Shown piece by piece: positions 33,123 through 41,687 of a stretch of 64,000 nt of DNA (position 1 is the first letter of the stretch; every line of letters begins with the position of its first letter). The DNA comes from Pontibacter sp. G13 (GTDB lineage: Bacteria; Bacteroidota; Bacteroidia; J057), in contig NZ_CP134696.1 of the NCBI RefSeq assembly GCF_031851795.1, positions 62,001-126,000 of the forward strand. Direction: 5' to 3'. A program made the position numbers and the translations under genes. The notes beneath the pieces are model-generated. The model ran no database searches and was not told the DNA's origin. It saw nothing but the letters and a program-made list of their open reading frames with translations.

Positions 33123-36070
33123 CGCAAGAGGGTTGTAATGCCAGTCAAAGTATGTCTAGAACCGTCAAAAAGGGTGATCGTGGCCACATAGAGGTAACTA
33201 TCTGTCGCCACCGCACTTCCTTCAAAAGTGCCATCCCAGCCGATCGCTGGATTTTCGCTCCTGAAAATCATCTGGCCCCATTCGTTGTAAACCCTGAAAT
33301 CAAGGCGATCGATGTTGTTTCCCCTGACCCTAAGCACATCGTTTTCTCCGTCATTGTTGGGGGAAAAGGCTGAGGGGATGAAGAGGTTTGCTTGCTCTGC
33401 CTGATGCTGGACCGCATCCACTTGCATCAATGTGTCCTGACAGCGAGCACTCGCTTGGGCAATGAGGATAACCGTATAAGCGCCATAAGCTTCGTAGGTG
33501 TGAGAAACGAAGGTTCCTGAACCTGTATTCAATAGGCCGGAGGCTGGATCACCAAAATCCCACAGATAGTTCCATGACAAGGCTCCTACAGCAGAAAAAT
33601 CCACTTGGAGACTGCCATTGGCAAGCATGGTCTCATCTGTAGAGAAGGTGGCTTCCGGGTTGGGAATGGCAACAACCTGAAAGATGCGCCCGAATAGGGT
33701 ATCTCCAGTCGAGGTTTCCCCTCTCACCTCAAACTCAAAGGTGCCAACTGTAGGAAAATTGATAACGAAGAAGCTATCTGGAGACCTTTGGAGCAGGAAA
33801 CCATCTTGGAAGAAGGAATAGGAATCAAAACCAGCGGAGTCCGCTACGAGCGTCAATTCGTCCCCTACACAAATGGAATCGCCAGAATTCAAGATAGTCC
33901 CAGCCTGATTCTCGACATGCCAATCCAAATTCCCCAACCTCAGGGTTTCATAAGTGGTGTCTGCGCATCCATGTTCTGAGAAAGCGATCAACCTGGCCTG
34001 AAAGGAGGCATTGGATTCGTAGATATACTCAGGGTTGAATTCGGAGGAAGTGTCCTGAGCAGCCAGATTAGAATCACCAAAATCCCAAAAATAGGTACTC
34101 GCGTTTTCGGATTCATTGATGAATTGGACCTCATGCATACCGCTTGGCAACTCTGTCTGCTGGTGGGAAAATGCTGCAATAGGCTGAGGTACTACACATA
34201 GTTCAAATGGAGTAGTAGTCGCATCTCCATCATTTCCAGATCCGATTACTGATATGTTGTAACAACCGACGGAATCCCATTGAGTAGTCCAAGTGGAGTC
34301 AGATCCGCGCTGTATGGTATCCCCATTTACAATCCAACGGTATTGCGAAAAAAGCCCTGCCCCTTCTGCCGCAAGGAATGACACTTCGGTAGCGGTGCAG
34401 ATGGTATCTCCTGTCATTTGCAGTTCTGGCTCAGTCGTGATCCGCAAAGGGGACACGGATATGGTTTGTGTTTTGCTCTGTAAGCATCCTAGATGTGAGG
34501 TTGTGGTCAAGGTCACCGAGAAGGATCCAAATGTTTCATAGACATGCAGAGGGTTGGGGGTGAAAGAGGAATTGGCGGCTCCGGAAAGTGGGTCCCCGAA
34601 ATCCCATTCATAGGCACTGGCGAATGGATAATTGGGGGAAAAGAACACTTGGACACCTGTTGGAACGGTTTGTTGGGTGTGGGTAAAGCCTGCATCCACT
34701 CCAGGGTTGACGATAAAACGAAAAGGATTTGATTCGGAGGACAAGACCGCTCCCTTATACGCCTTGACTACTACTGCTTGAATCCCCGACTCTTCAAATA
34801 TCCAGCTAAACTGTCGGGAACTTGAGGTCGCCTTCGATTCTCCATTGACCACAAATTCATATTGATCAAATGTATCAGGAGACGCAAAAAACCGAACATG
34901 TTCACCTAGGCATATCGAATCGCCTTCGGAAATGGAATCGGCCTCCAGAATTACTGCGGGAACGAAAGTCACCTTCCTGATCAAATTGTTAAAGGCATCC
35001 CCTACGTAAATTGCCTCATCGGGGACTGAGTAGCATAATGCCGTCGCCCCGCTAAATGATGCATCCACGCCGTATCCATCCGTTCCCCCTTGGGTACCGG
35101 GCTCCCCGATAAAAGTGGTTACCACCCCATTCTGGATTTGGCGCATGGTATGATTATATCCATCCATGACATAGATCCCTCCATCAGGAAGCGCCACGAG
35201 ATCCCACGGAAAATTAAAGTCTGCTACTAGAGAATCACCATCTTGACTCCCGATGAATCCTGAACCCGCAACCGTGGTAGTCGTCCCGTCAGGTTGCACC
35301 CTGCGAATCTTGTGGTTCCATTCGTCTGCTACCAAAATGGAACCGTCGTGATCCAACTCGATGCCATAAGGTCGATAGAACCGCGCTTGACTTCCTGTTC
35401 CATCATCATCTCCCTCCAGAAATGCCGTTCCCGCTATCGTGGAAACATTGCCGCTGGTGGAAATTCTTCGGATTGTATGAGCCAAATGATCACACACATA
35501 CACCGTACCATCGGGGGTAACGGTAATTCCCGTAGGGTCAGCAAAACGAGCCACACTGGAAGGCCCGTTGGCCACCCCAAAGGATCCAGTCCCTGCAACC
35601 GTAGAAACGATCCCCAGAGTATCGATTTTCCGGATCAAATAGTTTTTGGTATCCGCCACATAGACATTTCCTACAGAATCACAGGCGATCCCCCACGGGG
35701 AATAAAATCTTGCAACTGAACCTGGGCCATCCTCTCTTCCAATGGTCCCATTTCCAGCAAGCGTATAGACAGTATCCCGGCGCGTATCCAGCACCCTGAT
35801 TTTGTGGTTCCATCTATCGGCAATGTAGACTCGGCCAAATTTATCGCAAGCAATCCCATGAGGATTACTGAACATAGCTCCATTGAGCGGATCTCCATCA
35901 ATATCTCCTGCCAATTCGAGTCTTCCCGCAACCGTAATAACTTGTTGAGCAATTGACTGAATTGGAATCAAAACGGACAGACAGAATGTGATTACAAGAA
36001 CTGAGCGGTTACTCCACCTGAGATTGGAGTTTGCCTTTTCCTTCCAAAGCGTATTCAATGGATTGTGCAT
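33119..36070 (-). CDS. T9SS type B cargo with NHL propeller and PKD-like repeats
   Basis: The 983-residue secreted protein has a leader with a hydrophobic stretch ending PIQSIAQ. An NHL-repeat beta-propeller (about 45-370, with YIADRWNHKIRVLD, VYVADTKNYLIRKID, ILVADEWNHKIRRV) follows. Several PKD-like modules (YEWDFGDP, YFWDFGDS, YLWDFGDP) come next. The C-terminal gliding-motility type sorting domain begins FIPSAFSPNNDGENDVLRV, includes YNEWGQMIF and ends in TLLR. The ATG at 36070 was chosen; another ATG at 36112 is in frame. Both lie within the end of the glycosyltransferase gene. Probably a large adhesin or scaffold on the cell surface. Confidence 0.85.
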   Translation of the reverse strand: MHNPLNTLWKEKANSNLRWSNRSVLVITFCLSVLIPIQSIAQQVITVAGRLELAGDIDGDPLNGAMFSNPHGIACDKFGRVYIADRWNHKIRVLDTRRDTVYTLAGNGTIGREDGPGSVARFYSPWGIACDSVGNVYVADTKNYLIRKIDTLGIVSTVAGTGSFGVANGPSSVARFADPTGITVTPDGTVYVCDHLAHTIRRISTSGNVSTIAGTAFLEGDDDGTGSQARFYRPYGIELDHDGSILVADEWNHKIRRVQPDGTTTTVAGSGFIGSQDGDSLVADFNFPWDLVALPDGGIYVMDGYNHTMRQIQNGVVTTFIGEPGTQGGTDGYGVDASFSGATALCYSVPDEAIYVGDAFNNLIRKVTFVPAVILEADSISEGDSICLGEHVRFFASPDTFDQYEFVVNGESKATSSSRQFSWIFEESGIQAVVVKAYKGAVLSSESNPFRFIVNPGVDAGFTHTQQTVPTGVQVFFSPNYPFASAYEWDFGDPLSGAANSSFTPNPLHVYETFGSFSVTLTTTSHLGCLQSKTQTISVSPLRITTEPELQMTGDTICTATEVSFLAAEGAGLFSQYRWIVNGDTIQRGSDSTWTTQWDSVGCYNISVIGSGNDGDATTTPFELCVVPQPIAAFSHQQTELPSGMHEVQFINESENASTYFWDFGDSNLAAQDTSSEFNPEYIYESNASFQARLIAFSEHGCADTTYETLRLGNLDWHVENQAGTILNSGDSICVGDELTLVADSAGFDSYSFFQDGFLLQRSPDSFFVINFPTVGTFEFEVRGETSTGDTLFGRIFQVVAIPNPEATFSTDETMLANGSLQVDFSAVGALSWNYLWDFGDPASGLLNTGSGTFVSHTYEAYGAYTVILIAQASARCQDTLMQVDAVQHQAEQANLFIPSAFSPNNDGENDVLRVRGNNIDRLDFRVYNEWGQMIFRSENPAIGWDGTFEGSAVATDSYLYVATITLFDGSRHTLTGITTLLR

Positions 36071-37151
36071 ACTGGTTGCTGACTTGATTCCATGTGTAAC
36101 GGCGATCTGCAATTTCCTTCATATCCATGGAGATCTCGGTTAAAGTGACCTGTTCCACGGTGTTCATGAGCTGGATCAATTCCCCTGAAGTAGCGAAATA
36201 CCGAGCCTTACCCTCCGTTGTCGCAAAGTTGAAATTCACATCATAGGCGAAAACAGGACGAGAAAGATTCATGGCTTCGACAAGTGCAGGATTTGTGCCT
36301 CCTGCAGAATGCCCATGGATATACACCCGACAATTTCCCCGAAGGAGATCGAGTGTCCGCATGTCTGAAATGTAGTCGATGATATGGATGTTGTCGTACC
36401 CAGAGTACTGCGCCTTGAGGGAGCGACCATAAGCACTACTATCCCAGTTTCCGACCAGTGCAAAAGGCTGATCAGGCATATTGGCAAATGCCTCCAGAAT
36501 CATCCCGATATTGTTCTCGGGTTCAATCCTCCCTACCATCATCGAATAGGATTCTGCCAAGAATGGGTAAGCCACAATATCTTCTGGAGTAATTTCCACA
36601 CGATTGACATGATCTCCGCCATACGCGATGAGATCAAGGCCTTGAGAACGGCCATAGTGATCTACGACATAGTGCTGGATCCATTCATTGTCCGCAACGA
36701 TTCGATCCGCGAAACGAACCGCAATGCGTTCGGCGAACTTGAGATATTTCTTGGCAAATGTTCCCCACTTGGGACGGCGCCACTCCAACCCATCAATATT
36801 GATCACCCAAACCTTGTTGGGAAACAGCATTTTGAAAAGTGGAAGCGCCAAACACCCAGAAACCCCCAAGACCACCATCACATCTGACTGCCTCACAGAT
36901 TTCATCATCGCGACGATGTCATATGGGATACTTTGGATGCCATTGGCCTCCAAGGGAAGATACTCCATTTGGGCACCTTCCCAGTTCTCCATTCGCTCCT
37001 CAGGCTTGTATACCTTCTGAGAATTGAAGACCGTAATCTGATATCGATCAGCCAGATTGAGTACAAAATGATGGGCAAGCGTTTCGAATCCTCCATATCG
37101 GGCGGGAACCCCGACTACCCCTATTACCGATACCCGAGCAGTATGATGCAT
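36009..37151 (-). CDS. DUF1972-type glycosyltransferase
   Basis: A 380-residue GT-B glycosyltransferase. The N-terminal DUF1972 part shows GVVGVPARYGGFETLAHHF. The acceptor/donor part has NIDGLEWRRPKWG, and a C-terminal GT1/GT4-like part has YSMMVGRIEPENN, GHSAGGTNPALVEAM and the DVNFN loop. Relatives include rhamnosyltransferases of surface polysaccharide pathways; the sugar here is unknown. It is cytoplasmic with no signal peptide. It is the first gene of an overlapping three-gene unit; its last about 60 bases lie within the next gene. Confidence 0.85.
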   Translation of the reverse strand: MHHTARVSVIGVVGVPARYGGFETLAHHFVLNLADRYQITVFNSQKVYKPEERMENWEGAQMEYLPLEANGIQSIPYDIVAMMKSVRQSDVMVVLGVSGCLALPLFKMLFPNKVWVINIDGLEWRRPKWGTFAKKYLKFAERIAVRFADRIVADNEWIQHYVVDHYGRSQGLDLIAYGGDHVNRVEITPEDIVAYPFLAESYSMMVGRIEPENNIGMILEAFANMPDQPFALVGNWDSSAYGRSLKAQYSGYDNIHIIDYISDMRTLDLLRGNCRVYIHGHSAGGTNPALVEAMNLSRPVFAYDVNFNFATTEGKARYFATSGELIQLMNTVEQVTLTEISMDMKEIADRRYTWNQVSNQYAQSIEYALEGKGKLQSQVE

Positions 37152-37690
37152 AGCTATGATTGAAAAGAATAAGGAAATGGTTATCGTAGGACGAATCGCA
37201 TATTATCAATTTTCAATATTCTAATAAAACGAAATAATGCATCCGGCAAACACCCTCTCGATCGAGTAATATTTACACCTAAGCGTAGAATATGAGTCCG
37301 GAAAAGGAAGGGAATATCACGGGGCCTTACGTAGGGAAATGCCCAAAGGTGGGAAGGAAACCGGGAAGTCGCATACTTTCCCCATAATGGGTGCCGGCCA
37401 ATTCTTAGGGTGCACTGGATATCCATCAATTATCAAATCAATGTCAATATCCGCCTATCCTTGTTTTTGCCCAGCTACCGGGATATGGAAAAATCGGCTT
37501 CTACAGAAAAAAGTAAATAGAATCGGGAAGATTATCGATATCAATTGTTATTCCAATAAGTAGCATTTCTCCTATCCGGCATAATCTGCTTTCCCCAATT
37601 AGCAACTCCCATGAATGCATGTAATGTGCAATTGCAAAATGTAATCGCCTACCCACCTTCGCCAGCTATTTTGCGTCAACTTTCTACACT
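37152..37690. other. 539-base non-coding gap between divergent genes
   Basis: No frame here looks coding. It should hold the promoters of the glycosyltransferase operon (leftward) and the 76-residue protein (rightward). Purine-rich and G-rich runs with complementary C runs (about 37310-37420) could fold, but no known element was recognised. Confidence 0.3.
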
Positions 37691-37921
37691 ATGGGTTCTT
37701 ATTCACATCTCACCTTGTTGCAGACTATCCATGAAGACCTCTTTCCGGAGGCTTCTAGGATCTTGACACCTGACACTCCTATGGAGCAAGTAGGCTTTGG
37801 GGATCATTGGAGTCAAGAGGCATGGGCAAAGAGACTCAATCGACTTTACGCATTGTCGAGCGATGAAATCGACAAAGCACAAACCATGGAGGATCTATCC
37901 AGATTGCTTCCCCCAGTCTAG
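37691..37921 (+). CDS. small protein of unknown function (76 residues)
   Basis: The product is acidic and soluble, with no signal peptide or membrane segment: it begins MGSYSHLTLLQTIHEDLF and ends DLSRLLPPV. Two helix-like stretches are likely (residues about 5-20 and 40-70), with a WSQEAWAKRLNRLYALS core. No family is recognised. It stands alone, 108 bases before the CDGSH gene. It is accepted because of its coding-like composition and its ATG after an AT-rich region, but it could be spurious. Confidence 0.45.
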   Translation: MGSYSHLTLLQTIHEDLFPEASRILTPDTPMEQVGFGDHWSQEAWAKRLNRLYALSSDEIDKAQTMEDLSRLLPPV

Positions 37922-38029
37922 CGATTGTGGCACCTCCTTTATTTAGACTAAGCATAAATTGCAGTTGCAACATCAATGTTCAAACATTGTATTGTTTTTT
38001 TCGCTAGCTTGAGTAAAAATTAATTGAGC

Positions 38030-38269
38030 ATGTCCGATCAACCCACTATTGCCCAAAAGCAACCTTACGTAATGGAACTAGAGGCTGGCACCTACTACTG
38101 GTGTTCTTGTGGCCAAAGCAGCAAACAGCCTTTTTGCGACGGTTCACATAAAGGTACCTCCTTCACGCCGATCAAGACCGAAATTGAAGAGACCAAGAAG
38201 GTAGCACTATGTGGTTGCAAGCACTCCCAGAAAGCTCCTTTCTGTGATGGCGCACACGCCAAGCTGTAA
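38030..38269 (+). CDS. CDGSH iron-sulfur domain protein with two motifs
   Basis: A 79-residue protein with two CDGSH motifs in tandem: CSCGQSSKQPFCDGSH (residues about 25-40) and CGCKHSQKAPFCDGAH (about 61-76). Each has the C-x-C-x2-S-x3-P-x-C-D-G-x2-H ligand set for a [2Fe-2S] cluster held by three Cys and one His. Soluble bacterial members of this family are thought to act in electron transfer or iron-sulfur handling. The ATG at 38030 is used; a TTG two codons upstream is unlikely. A strong terminator follows. Confidence 0.9.
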   Translation: MSDQPTIAQKQPYVMELEAGTYYWCSCGQSSKQPFCDGSHKGTSFTPIKTEIEETKKVALCGCKHSQKAPFCDGAHAKL

Positions 38270-38292
38270 TCACACCAAGAGATTCAATCTTT

Positions 38293-38329
38293 GGCAGGAG
38301 CTTTTTCGAAAGCTTCTGCCTTTTTTTTG
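38293..38329 (+). terminator. Rho-independent terminator of the CDGSH gene
   Basis: GGCAGGAGCTT and AAGCTTCTGCC pair (one G-U) over a short loop, followed by eight T residues. Confidence 0.9.
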
Positions 38330-38408
38330 CAAAAATTTATTAGGGGTAATTAAGGGGCTACAGCATCCCGGAATGTTGTTGATTGGCGGGACAAATTACC
38401 AAAAAGGA

Positions 38409-38918
38409 TCAAGCGTCAGGCTGCGGGGTATTTTCGAAGAGCCTTCCAGTCATGCTCACAATGCCATAGATCTTCTCGTCCTTTTCATCGTCTGCATATA
38501 CTTTGAGAGAATACGTTTTCCCAGCCTCAATCGTGAGAGAAGGAATAGCGACATGCGTGAGATAATAATCTATCTCATTTTCATGCATCAGGCCTTTCCA
38601 TTGACCGTTCTCTTTGAGAGGAATCTGGGTGGTGAATTCCTTGATTTGATGAAGGTCATTGTCTTCCAAGACCATGAACAACGGCAAGGTATTCCGGGCG
38701 ATTCCTGTATAGTAAGTCAGGGAAAACTCTAGATAAGCCTGGACATCTGGTTGTCCGGGGGGTAGGGAAATGGTGAACTCGACTGGCTCAGAAAACGATA
38801 GCGTGAACTGTTCGGGCTGCTTATCCTCCTTCCATACGGGTCCAATATCCCCGCATCCTTGAAAAAGCATGACCATCAAAAGGCAGCATACTACCGAAAC
38901 CAATCCTAGGTTTTTCAT
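38409..38918 (-). CDS. lipoprotein, GldH-like
   Basis: A 169-residue lipoprotein with lipobox LFQGC. The mature part has beta-strand patterns (QAYLEFSLTYYTGIARNTLPLF, then KEFTTQIPLKENGQWKG). These recall GldH, a lipoprotein linked to gliding motility and type IX secretion, in which a long strand is followed by a LxxxxGxWxG motif. The likeness is weak, and the usual C-terminal end of GldH is not obvious, so the name is left out. It stands alone, divergent from nothing close and upstream of accA's terminator. Confidence 0.6.
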   Translation of the reverse strand: MKNLGLVSVVCCLLMVMLFQGCGDIGPVWKEDKQPEQFTLSFSEPVEFTISLPPGQPDVQAYLEFSLTYYTGIARNTLPLFMVLEDNDLHQIKEFTTQIPLKENGQWKGLMHENEIDYYLTHVAIPSLTIEAGKTYSLKVYADDEKDEKIYGIVSMTGRLFENTPQPDA

Positions 38919-38949
38919 GAAAATCCCAAATTACCGAGTCCAACCAATA

Positions 38950-38957
38950 CAAAAGTA
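38950..38957 (-). promoter_or_regulatory. -7 element of the GldH-like gene
   Basis: TACTTTTG on the minus strand matches TAnnTTTG exactly, 32 bases before the ATG. The -33 is weak. Confidence 0.45.
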
Positions 38958-39038
38958 CTATTCTATCCGGAAATTCTAAAGTATCGGAAGCCTAAAATTG
39001 AATACCAAAAATAAAATATCTACATATTCGAAATAAAG

Positions 39039-39083
39039 CCCCAAAAAAAGACAGCGAAAATCCCGTCCGCTGTCTTTTTTGGG
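39039..39083. terminator. Bidirectional terminator after accA
   Basis: CCCAAAAAAAGACAGCG and CGCTGTCTTTTTTGGG form a long stem with A runs on one side and T runs on the other, so it can stop transcription in both directions. Its main client is accA on the minus strand. Confidence 0.9.
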
Positions 39084-39097
39084 TAAAGAATGTCTAT

Positions 39098-40102
39098 TTA
39101 GGCCAATTCTTTTTCTTTGAGTTCGGCAACGTCTGCCTCAACCTCTTCACGTACAACGCCCATTTGGGTGAATTTATCGATTCGCTTGGCGATCATTTCA
39201 TCCACATCCATTTCGGCGAAAGTATTGAGGTCGTTGAGCAGTTGCTCTTTGACGGATACGAAAGCATCTTCAGGATTTCGATGCGCACCTCCGAGAGGCT
39301 CGTTCACGATTCCATCGATGATTCCCAATCGCAGATTATCTTTTGCAGTCAGCTTCAAAGCTTCAGCGGCCTGCTCCTTATTTTCCCAACTTCTCCACAG
39401 GATAGAAGAACAAGATTCAGGTGAGATCACCGAGTACCAAGTGTTCTCCATCATGTATACCTTGTCTCCAATTCCAATTCCCAAAGCACCACCGGAAGCA
39501 CCCTCACCGATGACTACACAGATGATGGGCACACGGAGAACTGACATTTCCAACAAGTTTCGGGCAATAGCCTCGCCTTGTCCACGCTCTTCGGCTTCCA
39601 ATCCGGGATAGGCACCAGGCGTATCAATCAAGCAAACCACTGGAATCTGGAATTTCTCCGCCATTTTCATCAATCTCAGCGCCTTCCGGTAGCCCTCCGG
39701 ATTTGGCATGCCAAAGTTGCGATACTGGCGTTCCTTGGTGGTGCGGCCTTTTTGTTGGCCAATGAACATGACTGACTGGTTACCAATCCTTCCAATCCCA
39801 CCGATCATGGCCTTATCATCCCGGAAATTGCGATCTCCGAAGAGTTCAACAAATTCATCCGTGATGTTGTGGATATAATCGAGGGAATATGGTCTCTCAG
39901 GGTGGCGGGACATTTGTACACGCTGCCAACGGGAGAGATTGTGGTAAATATTGAGTTTCAGATCCTGAATTTTGGACTCGAGATCGGCCGTCGCAGCTTC
40001 CATTTCTACGCCATTTTCATCTGCAATCTTACGCATCTCTACGAGCTTGCTTTCCAGCTCTACGATCGGCTTTTCGAAGTCAAAAATGTTATTCGGCATC
40101 AT
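39098..40102 (-). CDS. accA: acetyl-CoA carboxylase carboxyltransferase subunit alpha
   Basis: AccA, with AccD, moves the carboxyl group from biotin to acetyl-CoA, giving malonyl-CoA for fatty acid synthesis. The 334-residue protein has the family start ([13 protein letters not shown]), then [58 protein letters not shown] and [15 protein letters not shown], all in order. The length is normal. A second ATG follows the first directly. It is separated from the upstream gltA gene by a terminator; accD is not in the window. Confidence 0.96.
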   Translation of the reverse strand: MMPNNIFDFEKPIVELESKLVEMRKIADENGVEMEAATADLESKIQDLKLNIYHNLSRWQRVQMSRHPERPYSLDYIHNITDEFVELFGDRNFRDDKAMIGGIGRIGNQSVMFIGQQKGRTTKERQYRNFGMPNPEGYRKALRLMKMAEKFQIPVVCLIDTPGAYPGLEAEERGQGEAIARNLLEMSVLRVPIICVVIGEGASGGALGIGIGDKVYMMENTWYSVISPESCSSILWRSWENKEQAAEALKLTAKDNLRLGIIDGIVNEPLGGAHRNPEDAFVSVKEQLLNDLNTFAEMDVDEMIAKRIDKFTQMGVVREEVEADVAELKEKELA

Positions 40103-40192
40103 AGCACCTTGATGTTAGTGTATCCTAAGGTACGAAATTTCTCCATACGGAGGACATCTGTTGTGATTTTTACCCTGAGGGCTAAACAACAA

Positions 40193-40222
40193 ATAAGGCC
40201 TGCAAGATATACAGGCCTTCAA
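40193..40222 (-). terminator. Terminator of gltA
   Basis: AAGGCCTG and CAGGCCTT pair perfectly around a nine-base loop. On the minus strand ATTTGTTG follows, a modest T run. Confidence 0.65.
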
Positions 40223-40246
40223 AAAATACAATATTTCCTCGAAAAT

Positions 40247-41533
40247 TTAACGTTGACCCAACTCAACGTAGTCTCTTGTCGTCTCGCCGGTGTAGATCTG
40301 ACGAGGGCGGCCAATAGGCTCTCCATTCTCGCGCATTTCCTTCCATTGAGCGATCCATCCTGGCAAACGGCCCAGTGCAAACATGACCGTAAACATATTC
40401 ACGGGGATGCCCAAGGCGCGATAAATGATTCCTGAGTAGAAGTCTACATTCGGGAACAATTTACGCTGAGCGAAGTACTCGTCGTTCAATGCCGCTTGCT
40501 CCAATCCTTTGGCGATATCCACTACAGGATCTTCCAAATTCAAGGAATCCAACACTTGATCAACATATTTTTTGATGACACGAGCGCGTGGATCGTAGTT
40601 TTTGTAGACACGGTGACCAAAGCCCATCAAACGGAAAGGATCAGATTTGTCCTTCGCCTTTTGGATGTACTTGTCGGCATCTCCTCCATCCTGACGAATG
40701 GCCTCCAACATCTCAAGTACCTTCTGGTTGGCTCCCCCATGAAGAGGTCCCCAGAGTGCATTATTCGCAGCGCCAATGGCAGCGAAAAGGTTTACGTGGG
40801 AAGATCCGACAAAACGTGCGGTAGAAGCGGAACAGTTCTGCTCGTGATCAGCATGAAGGATCAACAGCGTATCCAAAGATTCCACCAACTTAGCATCGGC
40901 GGACCCGAATGTCATATTCAGGAAATTCTCAACGTATCCCAGGCTAGTGTCCGGATCGATATACTCCAGCCCTTTTTGGCGGCGGTAGATGTACGCAGCC
41001 ATCACAGGCATATTAGCCAAAAGGGTGTAGATCGTCTTCCAACGGATCGCCTCATCGGTCCAAGAATCCAAGGATTCAGGCATGAACCCTGGCAAGCTGT
41101 TTAGCATGACAGACAACATCCCCATTGGATGGAGATCGTCTGGAAGGGCATTGAGCACATCCCGGATTTGGGCTGGCAAACCAGTGTGGTCCTTGATCGC
41201 CTGCTCGAATTCTGCCAACTCAGCGGTGTTGGGCAGCTTTTCGTGAAACAGCAAATAGACGATTTCCAAGAAGCTGGAATTCTCGGCCAATTGCTCGATT
41301 CGGTAACCCCTGTGCTCAAGGATTCCCTTTTCGCCGTCGATAAAGGTAATGGTACTGCGCGTCGAACCGGTGTTCTTGAATCCCGTGTCAAGCGTGACAT
41401 ATCCTGACATTCCTCGTAGCTTCGAAATGTCAATGCCTTTTTCTTGATAGGATCCTACGATAACGGGAAGCTTAAATGACTCCTCGCCAATCTTTATTTC
41501 AACCGTCTCGTTCAGTTCTGAAATCTGGGACAT
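40247..41533 (-). CDS. gltA: citrate synthase
   Basis: Citrate synthase joins acetyl-CoA and oxaloacetate at the start of the TCA cycle. The 428-residue protein is of the bacterial type II form. It has HADHEQNCSASTARFVGSS, LWGPLHGGANQKVLEML, GFGHRVYKNYDPRARVIK and NVDFYSGIIYRALGIP, which include the two catalytic histidines and the aspartate. Length is normal. It lies downstream of nadE on the same strand, with a gap of 154 bases holding two palindromes. A possible promoter (TTG 41606-41608, 18 bases, TATTTTCG 41580-41587 on the minus strand) lies in front. Confidence 0.96.
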   Translation of the reverse strand: MSQISELNETVEIKIGEESFKLPVIVGSYQEKGIDISKLRGMSGYVTLDTGFKNTGSTRSTITFIDGEKGILEHRGYRIEQLAENSSFLEIVYLLFHEKLPNTAELAEFEQAIKDHTGLPAQIRDVLNALPDDLHPMGMLSVMLNSLPGFMPESLDSWTDEAIRWKTIYTLLANMPVMAAYIYRRQKGLEYIDPDTSLGYVENFLNMTFGSADAKLVESLDTLLILHADHEQNCSASTARFVGSSHVNLFAAIGAANNALWGPLHGGANQKVLEMLEAIRQDGGDADKYIQKAKDKSDPFRLMGFGHRVYKNYDPRARVIKKYVDQVLDSLNLEDPVVDIAKGLEQAALNDEYFAQRKLFPNVDFYSGIIYRALGIPVNMFTVMFALGRLPGWIAQWKEMRENGEPIGRPRQIYTGETTRDYVELGQR

Positions 41534-41579
41534 ATCTTAGGTTGATTTATAGCGGAATTTATTGTCTAAAACAATCCCA

Positions 41580-41608
41580 CGAAAATAGGTATTCAGGTAC
41601 ACAATCAA
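41580..41608 (-). promoter_or_regulatory. Possible gltA promoter
   Basis: On the minus strand TTG (41606-41608), then 18 bases, then TATTTTCG (41580-41587), one mismatch from TAnnTTTG, 47 bases before the gltA ATG. Confidence 0.4.
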
Positions 41609-41672
41609 AAATCTATTCCCCCGACAAACAACCAAATCTGGCTGGAATGGGCGTTCGCGAATTCCAACGGGG

Positions 41673-41686
41673 TGCGAATATTCGCA
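41673..41686. other. 14-base perfect palindrome after nadE
   Basis: TGCGAATATTCGCA is fully self-complementary and sits directly after the nadE stop; a second palindrome, TTCGCGAA, lies at 41654-41661. Neither is followed by a T run. Confidence 0.35.
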
Positions 41687-41687
41687 A

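Noticed and set aside
37339-37563. 74-codon frame in the 539-base gap
   Set aside because: Composition is unlike the neighbouring genes and there is no promoter, family or helical pattern.
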